Assembly: GCF_011694815.1 (NCBI RefSeq)
Contig: NZ_CP050177.1
Coordinates: 3,789,001 to 3,853,000 of the forward strand
DNA length: 64,000 nt
Direction of reading: 5' to 3'
Origin: Streptomyces liangshanensis
Lineage (GTDB): Bacteria; Actinomycetota; Actinomycetes; Streptomycetales; Streptomycetaceae
In this document: piece by piece, positions 9,201 to 16,836 of the stretch
How positions within the stretch are numbered: the first letter of the stretch is position 1
Layout of the letters: each line of letters opens with the position of its first letter
Notes under the pieces: model-generated
Told to the model about the DNA's origin: nothing
Databases searched by the model: none
Seen by the model: only the letters and a program-made list of their open reading frames with translations
Program-made: the position numbers and the translations under genes

Positions 9201-9788
9201 TCAGTGGTCGTCGACGACACTCACGGCCACGCCGCCCTCGATCTTCACCTCGGCGGAGACGCCCTTCTTGGCCGCCGCCTCCAACTCGGCCTCCGTGCAC
9301 GGCGTGGCCGCCTGGCCGTTCTCGTCCCCGCAGATGTCGCCCGCGCCCTGGATGTCCGTGTCCTCGGCGACCCAGAACATCTGCTCCGTCCCCTTCATGT
9401 CGCTGACGGAGTACTTGCCGGGGGCGATGTACGAGACGTTCCCGAACCACGTACCCGAGACGCCCTTGCCCTTGCCGGCCGTGACGTCCCCTTCGCCGTT
9501 GCCGCTCCCGGCGGTGGTGTCGCCCTCGTCGGCGCCGCTGCCCGCGGTGGTGTCGCCCTCGTCCGCGCCGCTGCCGGCCGTGGTGTCGCCCTCGTCCGCG
9601 CCCTTCCCGGTGGCCGGCTGCTCGTTGGCCGCCGGCTTCTCCTTCGCGGCGGGCGCCGCCGTGGCCGTGCCGGACGCCGCCGGCTCCGTCGCGGCGACGT
9701 CGTCCCCGTCGCAGGCCGTCAGCAGGGTGGTGGCGGCGACGAGGGCGACGGCGGCGAGGACGGCCTTGCGAAGGTGGGTACGGGCCAT
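9201..9788 (-). CDS. Small repeat-containing lipoprotein
   Basis: A 195-residue lipoprotein (signal peptide, lipobox LLTAC followed by DGDD). A 70-residue linker follows containing three near-identical 11-residue units, GADEGDTTAGS, and a degenerate fourth. The C-terminal domain (~110-195) has VSGTWFGNVSYIAPGKYSV, FWVAEDTDIQGAGDICG and a second Cys in TPCTEAE, so one disulfide is possible. ATG 9788 has GGAG 9 nt upstream; the open frame extends to 10073 without a plausible start. The GTWFG phrase also occurs in the lipoprotein at 6198-7139. Function unknown. Confidence 0.75.
   Translation of the reverse strand: MARTHLRKAVLAAVALVAATTLLTACDGDDVAATEPAASGTATAAPAAKEKPAANEQPATGKGADEGDTTAGSGADEGDTTAGSGADEGDTTAGSGNGEGDVTAGKGKGVSGTWFGNVSYIAPGKYSVSDMKGTEQMFWVAEDTDIQGAGDICGDENGQAATPCTEAELEAAAKKGVSAEVKIEGGVAVSVVDDH
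9505..9603. repeat. 33-bp in-frame tandem repeat, three copies
   Basis: Three near-identical 33-bp units lie inside the lipoprotein gene and encode GADEGDTTAGS. Third-position differences show that the copies have begun to diverge. Confidence 0.75.
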
Positions 9789-10121
9789 GATGACGAACTC
9801 CATCTGTGTGTCGGGATGTTGTCTGCGAATCAGGGCGCGTCCCCCTGCGTGATCACCACTGTGTCGGGTGCCATGCCCCGGCCGTAAGGGCGGTCCTGGA
9901 CTGAGGACGCCCTCGTCGCCGCCCTGTGACATTCGGGACCGGACCCGGGTCATCGACGGCGTACGAGACGCCCAACTCGCCCTCGGAACCGGCCCCGTGA
10001 CCGCGCCCCACCCCCAACTCGTGTGAATCGGGGGAACAACGGCAATGCACCGGAGCGCCCCGAAGTGCGACAATCGAGTTCCACCGAGGGGGTCGGTGGC
10101 GGCACGGGGGAGGTGGTTCCG
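9789..10121. other. Intergenic region between divergent lipoprotein and NfeD-like genes
   Basis: 333 bp without a supported gene. It must carry the two divergent promoters. I see no conspicuous inverted repeat or RNA gene. Open frames here are antisense or N-terminal run-ons. Confidence 0.5.
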
Positions 10122-10631
10122 ATGACCCTGTTCCTGGGTCTCGGCGTCGGGGGGATCGCGCTGCTGATCCTTTCGCTGATTCTGGACGGCGCGCTCGAAG
10201 GCGCCTTCGGCGGGGTGTTGAACGGCTTCTTCGACGGGCTGCTGTCACTGCCGGTGATCGCCGGCTTCGTGTCGATGCTCGGTTTCTGCGGTGCGATCGT
10301 GCTCGGTACGACGGATCTCGGCGTCGTCGCCGCCGTCGCCGCGGGCACCGTGGCCGGCGCCGTCGCCGCCGTACTGACCTGGCGGTTCAGCCGCGCCCTG
10401 ATGCGCAGCGAGACCACCGCGACGCCGCGCGGCGACGACCTCCTGGGGACGTCGGGCACGGTCGTCACGCCCATCCCGGCGTCCGGGTACGGCGAGGTGC
10501 TGCTGCGGCTCGGGGGCCAGCCCGTGAAGTTCGCCGCGAAGAGCCACGAGCCGGTGGGGTACGGCGCCGAGGTGTGGGTGGAGGCGACGCTGTCGTCAAC
10601 GGCCGTCTCCGTACGCCCCGTTCAGCGCTGA
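10122..10631 (+). CDS. NfeD-like membrane protein
   Basis: A 169-residue protein with three hydrophobic segments (starting LFLGLGVGGIALLILSLIL, then the FVSMLGFCGAIVLG and AAVAAGTVAGAVAAVLTW regions). A soluble C-terminal OB-like domain (~100-169) follows: LLGTSGTVVTPIP..GYGEV and VGYGAEVWVEA. This is the short YuaF/NfeD1b architecture that partners flotillins. ATG 10122 is preceded by GGGGGAGG with 9-nt spacing. The flotillin gene lies 93 bp downstream on the same strand. Confidence 0.8.
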   Translation: MTLFLGLGVGGIALLILSLILDGALEGAFGGVLNGFFDGLLSLPVIAGFVSMLGFCGAIVLGTTDLGVVAAVAAGTVAGAVAAVLTWRFSRALMRSETTATPRGDDLLGTSGTVVTPIPASGYGEVLLRLGGQPVKFAAKSHEPVGYGAEVWVEATLSSTAVSVRPVQR

Positions 10632-10661
10632 CCCGCGCCCGCGCACACACCCGAACGCGCA

Positions 10662-10712
10662 CACAGGGACCACAGGAATCACTGGGACCACAGGCACCAC
10701 AGCAATCACAGG
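10662..10712. repeat. Degenerate 9-bp-periodic repeat in flotillin leader
   Basis: GGGACCACAGG occurs twice, each followed by variants of CACCACAGCAATCACA. Together they form a ~50-bp tract with 9-nt periodicity between the NfeD stop and the flotillin Shine-Dalgarno (GGGGAGAG). Confidence 0.6.
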
Positions 10713-10724
10713 GGAGAGTTCGTC

Positions 10725-12176
10725 ATGAGTCCAGTCATCATCGCCGTCCTCGGGATAGGCGTCCTCGCCGTCCTGCTCGCCGTCGCCGTCGTCACCCGCT
10801 ACAAGGTCGCCGGGCCCAGCGAGGCGTTCATCGTCACCGGGCGGCGCGGCAAGCAGGCCACCGACCCGGAGACCGGGCAGGTCTTCACCGACAACAGCGG
10901 CCAGAAGGTCGTGGTGGGCGGTGGGGTGTTCGTCGTCCCGTTCGTCCAGCAGAAGTTCTCGCTCGACCTGTCGAGCCGGCACATCCCCGTCGCGGTACGC
11001 GGCGCGGTCACCCTGCGCGGCGTCAAGGCCCACCTCGAAGGCGTCGCCATCGTGAAGGTCGGCGGCAACGAGGACTCGATCCGGGCCGCGGCCCAGCGGT
11101 TCCTGCGCCAGCAGGGCGGGATCGTCGGCTTCACGCAGGAGGTGCTCTCGGGCGCCCTGCGGTCCATCGTCGGCCGCATGTCGGTGGAGGACATCATCCG
11201 GGACCGCGCGGCCTTCGCCGGCCAGGTCGCGGAGGAGGCCGAGGCGAGCCTGTCGGGGCAGGGGCTGGTGCTCGACGCGTTCCAGATCCAGGACATCACC
11301 ACCGAGGGCTCGTACCTGGAGGACCTCGGCCGTCCCGAGGCCGCCCGCGCCAAGCAGGAGGCGGACATCGCCGAGGCCGTCGCGCGCCGGGCCGCCGAGC
11401 AGGCGCGGCTCAAGGCCGAGGAGGAGATCGCGATCGCGCAGCGGACCTTCGAGCTCAAGCAGGCCGAGATCAAGGCCGAGACGGACGAGGCCAAGGCGCG
11501 CGCGGCGGCCGCGGGACCGCTCGCGCGGGCGGCCCGCGAGCAGGAAGTGCTCAGCGAGCAGGAAAAGGTGGCGGAGCGTCAGGCCGCCCTGACCGACCGC
11601 GAGTTGGACACGCAGGTGCGCAAGCCGGCCGACGCGGCCCGGTACCGCGCCGAGCAGGAGGCGGAGGCCCGGCGGATCGCGCAGGTCAAGGAGGCCGAGG
11701 CCGAGGCCGACCGCGCCCGGCTCACCGGTGAGGGCGAGAAGGCGCACCGCGCGGCGCTCGCGGCGGCGGTACGGATCGAGGGCGAGGCGGAGGCCGCGGC
11801 GATCGGCGCGAAGGGCGCGGCCGAGGCGGAGGCGATGCACAAGAAGGCGGACGCGTTCGCCCGGTACGGGGACGCGGCGGTCCTCCAGATGCTCGTCGGG
11901 GTCCTGCCCGAGGTCGTGGCGAAGGCGTCGGAGCCGCTCAGCGCGGTGGAGAAGATGACGATCATCTCGACGGACGGCGCGGGCCAGTTGGCGCGTACGG
12001 TCGCCGACAACGTGGCGCAGGGCGTCGAACTCCTCAACGCCACCACGGGAGTCGACCTGACGGAGCTCCTGAAGAAGCTGGGCGCGAGCGGTACGGACGG
12101 CAAGGCGGCGGCCGCCACGGCCGCGGTCGAGGCGGGAAGTGTCACGGTCAACGGCCGCATAGAGGTCACCGACTGA
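10725..12176 (+). CDS. Flotillin-like SPFH protein
   Basis: A 483-residue protein. An N-terminal membrane anchor (residues ~3-25) leads to an SPFH/band-7 domain (~28-190: TRYKVAGPSEAFIVTGRRGK, then VVGGGVFVVPFVQ). A long Ala/Glu-rich coiled coil (~200-370) with many AEAEA-like repeats follows, and then a C-terminal region (AVLQMLVGVLPEVV). It is typical of YuaG/FloT flotillins, which oligomerise into membrane microdomains with an NfeD partner; the NfeD gene is directly upstream. GGGGAGAG precedes the ATG. Confidence 0.92.
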   Translation: MSPVIIAVLGIGVLAVLLAVAVVTRYKVAGPSEAFIVTGRRGKQATDPETGQVFTDNSGQKVVVGGGVFVVPFVQQKFSLDLSSRHIPVAVRGAVTLRGVKAHLEGVAIVKVGGNEDSIRAAAQRFLRQQGGIVGFTQEVLSGALRSIVGRMSVEDIIRDRAAFAGQVAEEAEASLSGQGLVLDAFQIQDITTEGSYLEDLGRPEAARAKQEADIAEAVARRAAEQARLKAEEEIAIAQRTFELKQAEIKAETDEAKARAAAAGPLARAAREQEVLSEQEKVAERQAALTDRELDTQVRKPADAARYRAEQEAEARRIAQVKEAEAEADRARLTGEGEKAHRAALAAAVRIEGEAEAAAIGAKGAAEAEAMHKKADAFARYGDAAVLQMLVGVLPEVVAKASEPLSAVEKMTIISTDGAGQLARTVADNVAQGVELLNATTGVDLTELLKKLGASGTDGKAAAATAAVEAGSVTVNGRIEVTD

Positions 12177-12396
12177 CGACGAAGGGCCCGCCCCTCACCC
12201 CACCGCACACCTTCCCTCCCCCCGCGAGCCGAGATCGCTTCTGCGGCCCATGAGGTCACCTCACCTCACACCGGCAAGGTAAAGAAGCGGTCTTGGCTCG
12301 CATCCGAGGTTCGTCCCCGAGATTCCCCCGCCCGGCGGCTGGGCATCACCCCGATGCAGCCGCCCCGCGCACGCGGACCTCCCGAGGGGGAATCTG

Positions 12397-12921
12397 ATGA
12401 GCCGAGTCAGCACACAGCACCGCACCCCGCTTCCCGCCGCCGCCCCGTTCCTGCTCCGGGGGGAAGTCGCCCGTCCGGTGTCGCTGACCGTCACGGACCT
12501 GCGCGAACGCTGGGCCGCCCACCGCGCCGACGTCGTCTTCCACTGCACCACCGACGGCCCCCGGCACCACACCTTCGAGGGCGCCCTGCTCCGGGACGTG
12601 ATCGCCGACGCGAGCCCCGACTTCGACGCCCGGCGCCGCAAGGACCGTACGCGCTACCTGCTCGCCGTCACCGGCGGCGACGGCCATCACACGGTGCTCT
12701 CCTGGGCGGAGGTCGACGCCGACTTCGGCGACATACCCATCCTGCTGGCCACCTCCATGGACGGACGCGACCTGGACGCCGAGGGCAGTCAGCTGGTCGT
12801 GCCCTCCGACCACTGCGGGGCGCGGTACGTGAGCGCGATCACGAGCGTGTGGCTGGGCGCGTACGCGGGGCCGCCCCTGCCGCCCGTACCCGCCGCTGAC
12901 CTGCCCGTACCCCCGCGCTGA
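12397..12921 (+). CDS. Stand-alone molybdopterin-binding-fold protein (sulfite oxidase-like domain)
   Basis: 174 residues resembling the PF00174 oxidoreductase molybdopterin-binding domain alone: LRGEVARPVSLTVTDL, VVFHCTTDGPRHHTFEGALL, GDGHHTVLSWAEVD, then QLVVPSDHCGARYVSAIT. The Cys in FHC occupies the place of the cofactor-ligating Cys of sulfite oxidases. No Tat signal or dimerisation domain is present, so it may be cytoplasmic or only structurally related. GAGGGGGA precedes the ATG. It converges on the XRE gene. Confidence 0.75.
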   Translation: MSRVSTQHRTPLPAAAPFLLRGEVARPVSLTVTDLRERWAAHRADVVFHCTTDGPRHHTFEGALLRDVIADASPDFDARRRKDRTRYLLAVTGGDGHHTVLSWAEVDADFGDIPILLATSMDGRDLDAEGSQLVVPSDHCGARYVSAITSVWLGAYAGPPLPPVPAADLPVPPR

Positions 12922-12990
12922 CCGACGCCACCCGCGCCACCCACTTCGCCTGCGTCCCCCGCCTCACCCACCTCCCGCGCCTCGCCCGCC

Positions 12991-13854
12991 TCACAGATCC
13001 TTGCGGAACGCGGCCAGGATCTCGCGGGTGCGGCGCGCCGACTCCGCCTGCGCCACCATGCGGTCCATCGCCTCCATGTGCGCGGCGACCTCGGGGGGTT
13101 TGTCGAGGTAGAGCGCGCCGGTGAGGTACTCGATGTAGACCATGTCGGGGAGTTCGGGCACGGCGAACCGGAAGAGGACGAACGGGCTGTACGTCCCCGG
13201 ATGGTGCCCGGCGGCGAACTCGGCTATCTGGAGCGTGATGTTGGGGCGCTCGGTCGCCTCCAGGAGCCGGTCGATCTGCGCCCGCATGACGGCCGCGGAC
13301 CCGACGGGCCTGCGCAGCACGGTCTCGTCCAGGACGGCCCAGTAGACGGGGGGTTGTTCGGCGCGCGTGAGGAGCGACTGCCGCTCCATCCGCAGCGCCA
13401 CGTGCCGTTCCAGGCGCCCCGGGACCCCGCGGCCGACCTCGCCGGTGGTCAGGACGGCGCGGGCGTAGTCCTCGGTCTGGAGCAGGCCGGGCACGAAGTG
13501 CGGTTCGTACGACCGTATGGTGCGCGCGGCCTCTTCGAGAGCGACATGGCCGCCGAACCAGTCCGGCAGCACGTCGTGGAAGCGCTGCCACCACCCGGGC
13601 TTGCTCGCCTCGTCCACGAGGTGCAGGAAGGTGGCGGCCTCGTCGTCGGGAACGCCGTACGCGGAGAGCAGGAGCTGTACGTACGGGATCTTGAGCGCGA
13701 CCTCGGCCATCTCCATCCGCCGTACGGTCGCGGCGGTGACCCGCAACAGTCCGCCGGCGTCGTCACGGCTGAGCCCGGCGCGCTCGCGGAGTGCCTGGAG
13801 CCTTCTGCTGAGGACAAGTTGCCCGATGGTCGGCGCCGACCTCGGCTCGCTCAC
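12991..13854 (-). CDS. XRE-family regulator with DUF5753 domain (no DUF397 partner)
   Basis: 287 residues. The HTH region is at ~10-65 (LSRRLQALRERAGLSRDDAG, TAATVRRMEMAEVA). The DUF5753 region has FVPGLLQTEDYAR, RMERQSLL, VYWAVLDETVLRRPVG, NITLQIAEFAAGHHPG and YIEYLTGALYLD. GTG 13854 is chosen because GGGAGA precedes it; the longer frame to 14037 translates a repeat tract. Unlike the regulators at 8177 and 38086, no DUF397 gene is adjacent. Confidence 0.88.
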   Translation of the reverse strand: MSEPRSAPTIGQLVLSRRLQALRERAGLSRDDAGGLLRVTAATVRRMEMAEVALKIPYVQLLLSAYGVPDDEAATFLHLVDEASKPGWWQRFHDVLPDWFGGHVALEEAARTIRSYEPHFVPGLLQTEDYARAVLTTGEVGRGVPGRLERHVALRMERQSLLTRAEQPPVYWAVLDETVLRRPVGSAAVMRAQIDRLLEATERPNITLQIAEFAAGHHPGTYSPFVLFRFAVPELPDMVYIEYLTGALYLDKPPEVAAHMEAMDRMVAQAESARRTREILAAFRKDL

Positions 13855-13904
13855 GCCTGTCTCCCGGTCACCATACCGAGCAGTATGCCACAGTGAACCT
13901 CTGA

Positions 13905-13995
13905 TTCCGGTGGGATCAATGTGGTTGGTGGGACCAGTGGGATCAGTGAGATACATGGTGCTGATGTGGCCAGTGGGACCGATGTGGCCCGTAGG
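13905..13995. repeat. Degenerate 9-bp-periodic repeat upstream of XRE gene
   Basis: The tract is built from variants of GTGGGACCA / GTGGGATCA with 9-nt periodicity, lying between the XRE start and the glycosyltransferase gene. On the minus strand it reads as open codons (Gly-Pro-Thr-Gly-like), which artificially lengthens the regulator frame. Confidence 0.6.
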
Positions 13996-14126
13996 GAGCC
14001 ACCCCCTCCACGGAGCGTCAAGATGAACCCAAGGCATCGGCAGGGGTACCTTCCAGTGGCCCCCGGATGTCGGGGGCCGGATACCATCGGTTTCCTGACG
14101 TCAACGAGAGCTGGGGTGATCCGGAC

Positions 14127-15002
14127 ATGTCCCGACCGCGTGTGGGTGTGGCCGTGCTGACCATGGGGACCCGGCCCGTCGAGCTGCGGGCCCTGCTGGA
14201 CTCCGTGGCCAAACAGCGCGAACCGGCCACCCGGATCGTGGTCGTCGGCAACGGTTCGCCCCTGCCGCAGCTGCCCGACGGCGTCATCGGCGTCGAACTC
14301 CCCGAGAACCTCGGCGTCTCCGGCGGACGCAACGTCGCCATGGAGAAGCTCCGCGAGTACGGGGACGTCGACATCCTGGTCGACCTGGACGACGACGGTC
14401 TCCTCATCGAGGCCGACGTGATCACCCGGGTGGCCGACCTGTACGAGGCGGACCCGAAGCTCGGCATCGTCAGCTTCCGCATCGCGGACGAGACCGGTTT
14501 CACGCAGCGCCGCCACGTACCGCGCCTGCGCGCCGACGACCCGATGCGGGGCGGCGAGGTGACCACGTTCCTCGGCGGCGGCCACGCGCTCTCCATGCCG
14601 ATGCTGGCGGAGACCGGCGGCTGGCCGGACGCGTTCTTCTTCACGCACGAGGAGACCGACCTCGCCTGGCGCGCGCTCGACGCGGGCTGGACGATCCGGT
14701 ACGAGCCCGACCTGGTGCTCCAGCACCCGCGCACGTCCCCCGCCCGGCACGCCGAGTACTACCGGATGACCGCCCGCAACCGCGTCTGGCTGGCGCGCCG
14801 CAACCTGCCCGCGCCGCTCGTCCCCCTCTACCTGGGCACGTGGATCCTGCTGACGGTGGCCCGTACCCGCTCCATGACGGGCCTGCGCGCCTGGTTCGGC
14901 GGCTTCGCCGAGGGCGTCAGAACGGCGTGCGGGACGCGCCGCCCGATGCGCTGGAGCACCGTACGCCGCATGACGGCACTGGGCCGCCCGCCGGTCATCT
15001 GA
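14127..15002 (+). CDS. GT2-family glycosyltransferase
   Basis: 291 residues with a GT-A fold: VGVAVLTMGTRP at the start, the nucleotide-sugar region VVVGNGS and LPENLGVSGGRNVA, the metal-binding acidic cluster ILVDLDDDG (~residue 90), and a later acceptor motif FFTHEETDLAWRALDAGW (ED/QxxRW-like). Similar to rhamnosyl/galactosyl transferases acting on cell-wall or exopolysaccharide acceptors. No multi-span membrane domain; one weak hydrophobic stretch occurs near LVPLYLGTWILLTV. Acceptor unknown. Confidence 0.88.
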   Translation: MSRPRVGVAVLTMGTRPVELRALLDSVAKQREPATRIVVVGNGSPLPQLPDGVIGVELPENLGVSGGRNVAMEKLREYGDVDILVDLDDDGLLIEADVITRVADLYEADPKLGIVSFRIADETGFTQRRHVPRLRADDPMRGGEVTTFLGGGHALSMPMLAETGGWPDAFFFTHEETDLAWRALDAGWTIRYEPDLVLQHPRTSPARHAEYYRMTARNRVWLARRNLPAPLVPLYLGTWILLTVARTRSMTGLRAWFGGFAEGVRTACGTRRPMRWSTVRRMTALGRPPVI

Positions 15003-15158
15003 ACGCGCGACGAAACACCTGCTCCCGCGTGACTCCATCCGGCCCCGCGTGCCGACCCACTCCACGGCAGTTCATCTGACGTCACGTCACCCTCCGCCTC
15101 CAGCAACGGTCTTGACGCTGTCCCCGTCCGAAACCCTCTGGCCCCACCCCCTCCTCAC

Positions 15159-15176
15159 GGTTAGGCTCGCCTAACC
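15159..15176 (+). promoter_or_regulatory. Iron box (DmdR1/IdeR-type operator)
   Basis: The 18-bp near-palindrome GGTTAGGCTCGCCTAACC fits the core TTAGGCTNNCCTAA of actinobacterial iron boxes. It lies ~55 bp upstream of the siderophore-binding lipoprotein start, implying repression when iron is plentiful. Confidence 0.85.
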
Positions 15177-15231
15177 CACCCATGCCACGTCCCGGACCGA
15201 CCCCGGGGCACCGCCGAGGAGGCCCCCGATC

Positions 15232-16233
15232 GTGTCCACACCCCCCGCCCGCCGGCTCACGGCCGCCGTCGCCACCAGCGCCGCCCTCGTATTGACGCTC
15301 ACCGCGTGCGGCGGCGACGGCGACGGCCCGGGGGACGGCGCGTCCGGTCCGTCCGGCGGGGACGGGGCGCGGGCCGCGGCGACGCACATCGTGGCCACGG
15401 TCATGGGGGACGTGAAGGTCGCGAACGTACCCCGGCGGATCGTCGTCCTGGACACCGACGCACTGGACTCCGTGGTCACCCTCGGGGCAACTCCCGTCGG
15501 CGCCACCACCGTTGCCGCCGACGCGCCCGTCTCCACCTATCTGCCGGCCGACCGCCTCAAGGGCGTCAAGCCGGTCGGCCTGATCGCCGCACCGAACCTG
15601 GAGGCGATCGCCGCGCTCAAGCCGGACCTGATCCTGAGCAGCAAGGTCCGCGACGAGAAGAACTACGCCGCGCTGTCCGCGATCGCCCCTACCGTCTTCA
15701 CCGAGACCACGGGCCCCAGTTGGCGCCAGAACTTCGCGCTGCACGCCGAGGCCCTCGGCAAGAAGCCCGAGTCCGACAGGATCGCCGCCGCCTACGACGC
15801 GCACGTGGCCCGGCTCACGGCGGCGCTGGGCGGGCCCGAGAAGGCGAAGAAGACGAAGGTCGGGTTCGTACGGTTCGTGGAGGGCGCCGACACCCGCCTC
15901 TACCTGAACGACACGTTCGTCGGCTCCGTCTTCAAGGACCTCGGCCTGGGCCGCCCCGCCAACCAGGACCGCGCCGGTTTCTCGCTCGACGTCAGCCCCG
16001 AACAGATCGACAAGGCCGACGCGGACGTCCTCTACCACTCCACGTACGGGGACCCGGCCAAGGCCAAGCAGACCGCGACCACCGCGAGCCCCCTGTGGAA
16101 GAACCTCACCGCCGTGAAGAAGGGCCACGCGTTCGCGGTCGACGACAACCTGTGGATGCTGGGCATCGGCTACACCGGCGCGGAGAAGATGCTCGACACG
16201 ATCGAGAAGACATACGTCTCCGCCGCGCGCTAG
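15232..16233 (+). CDS. Iron-siderophore ABC transporter substrate-binding lipoprotein
   Basis: 333 residues. Signal peptide with lipobox LTAC at ~residue 25, then a Gly/Asp-rich linker and a class III (FecB/FhuD, Peripla_BP_2) fold: VPRRIVVLDTDALDSVVTLG, ADRLKGVKPVG, NLEAIAALKPDLIL, and a C-terminal ALWKNL-type region (SPLWKNLTAVKKGHAF). It captures a ferric siderophore at the cell surface. No permease or ATPase gene is adjacent, so it must use a transporter encoded elsewhere. It is under an iron box and faces the siderophore-precursor operon. Confidence 0.9.
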   Translation: MSTPPARRLTAAVATSAALVLTLTACGGDGDGPGDGASGPSGGDGARAAATHIVATVMGDVKVANVPRRIVVLDTDALDSVVTLGATPVGATTVAADAPVSTYLPADRLKGVKPVGLIAAPNLEAIAALKPDLILSSKVRDEKNYAALSAIAPTVFTETTGPSWRQNFALHAEALGKKPESDRIAAAYDAHVARLTAALGGPEKAKKTKVGFVRFVEGADTRLYLNDTFVGSVFKDLGLGRPANQDRAGFSLDVSPEQIDKADADVLYHSTYGDPAKAKQTATTASPLWKNLTAVKKGHAFAVDDNLWMLGIGYTGAEKMLDTIEKTYVSAAR

Positions 16234-16291
16234 CGGGTAGGCGGTTCCGGGCGCCCGGCCCCGCGGGGAGGATCTGCCGCGACGTGCCACT

Positions 16292-16627
16292 TCACTCCGG
16301 GCTGTCGACCGCTTCCTTCTGCAATCGCGCCGCCGCCAGCAGGCTCAGTTGCGGCTCCGCCTGGCGCAGCGCCTTCACGGCCGCGACCGAGGCGATGTCC
16401 CCGGTGAAGCCGACGGCCGCCAGCCGCGAGCGGACCCACCGGGCGCGCAGCCGGCCGTCGGTGGCCGCGGCGGTCGACTCCACGAGCGCGACGGCGCGTT
16501 CCAGCCCCGGACGCTCCTCGGGCGGCGCCTCGGCCAGCGCCTGCCGCAGGGCCGTCGCCACCACGTCCGCGTCCCGGATGACCGGCACGAAGTCGTGCTT
16601 ACCGCTGAGTCCCGCGAAAGCTGTCAT
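16292..16627 (-). CDS. Hypothetical helical protein, 111 aa
   Basis: No family recognised. Predominantly alpha-helical and soluble, beginning MTAFAGLSGKHDFVPVI and with several Ala/Leu/Arg-rich helices. GTGAGG lies just upstream of ATG 16627. It sits between the binding protein and the N-hydroxylase gene, 209 bp downstream of the latter, and may be a last member of that operon or independent. The same frame remains open as an unrelated antisense run further upstream. Confidence 0.6.
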   Translation of the reverse strand: MTAFAGLSGKHDFVPVIRDADVVATALRQALAEAPPEERPGLERAVALVESTAAATDGRLRARWVRSRLAAVGFTGDIASVAAVKALRQAEPQLSLLAAARLQKEAVDSPE

Positions 16628-16836
16628 ACGCCTCACCCTGACGGCCACGCTCCGGGCATGGCAAGCAACTTGAGGATCTCCAGAGCCTCCCCCGCCGCCC
16701 CGTCGGAACGGCCGAGTTCCTGCGGGCCTGGGCCGCGCACCCCGCCTTCCGGCTGGTGAAGTAACCCGGACCACGCCAGTCCCCCGGGCCGACACCCCGC
16801 CCGGCGCCCCGCCCACCCCCACGCGGCGCCCCCGCC

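Noticed and set aside
12991..14037. 348-residue version of the XRE regulator
   Set aside because: Its first 61 residues translate a 9-bp repeat tract; GTG 13854 has a good ribosome site.
16640..16764. Short plus-strand reading ending AEFLRAWAAHPAFRLVK
   Set aside because: It looks protein-like at its end, but an in-frame TGA lies just upstream and no start codon exists. At most a gene remnant; no family recognised.
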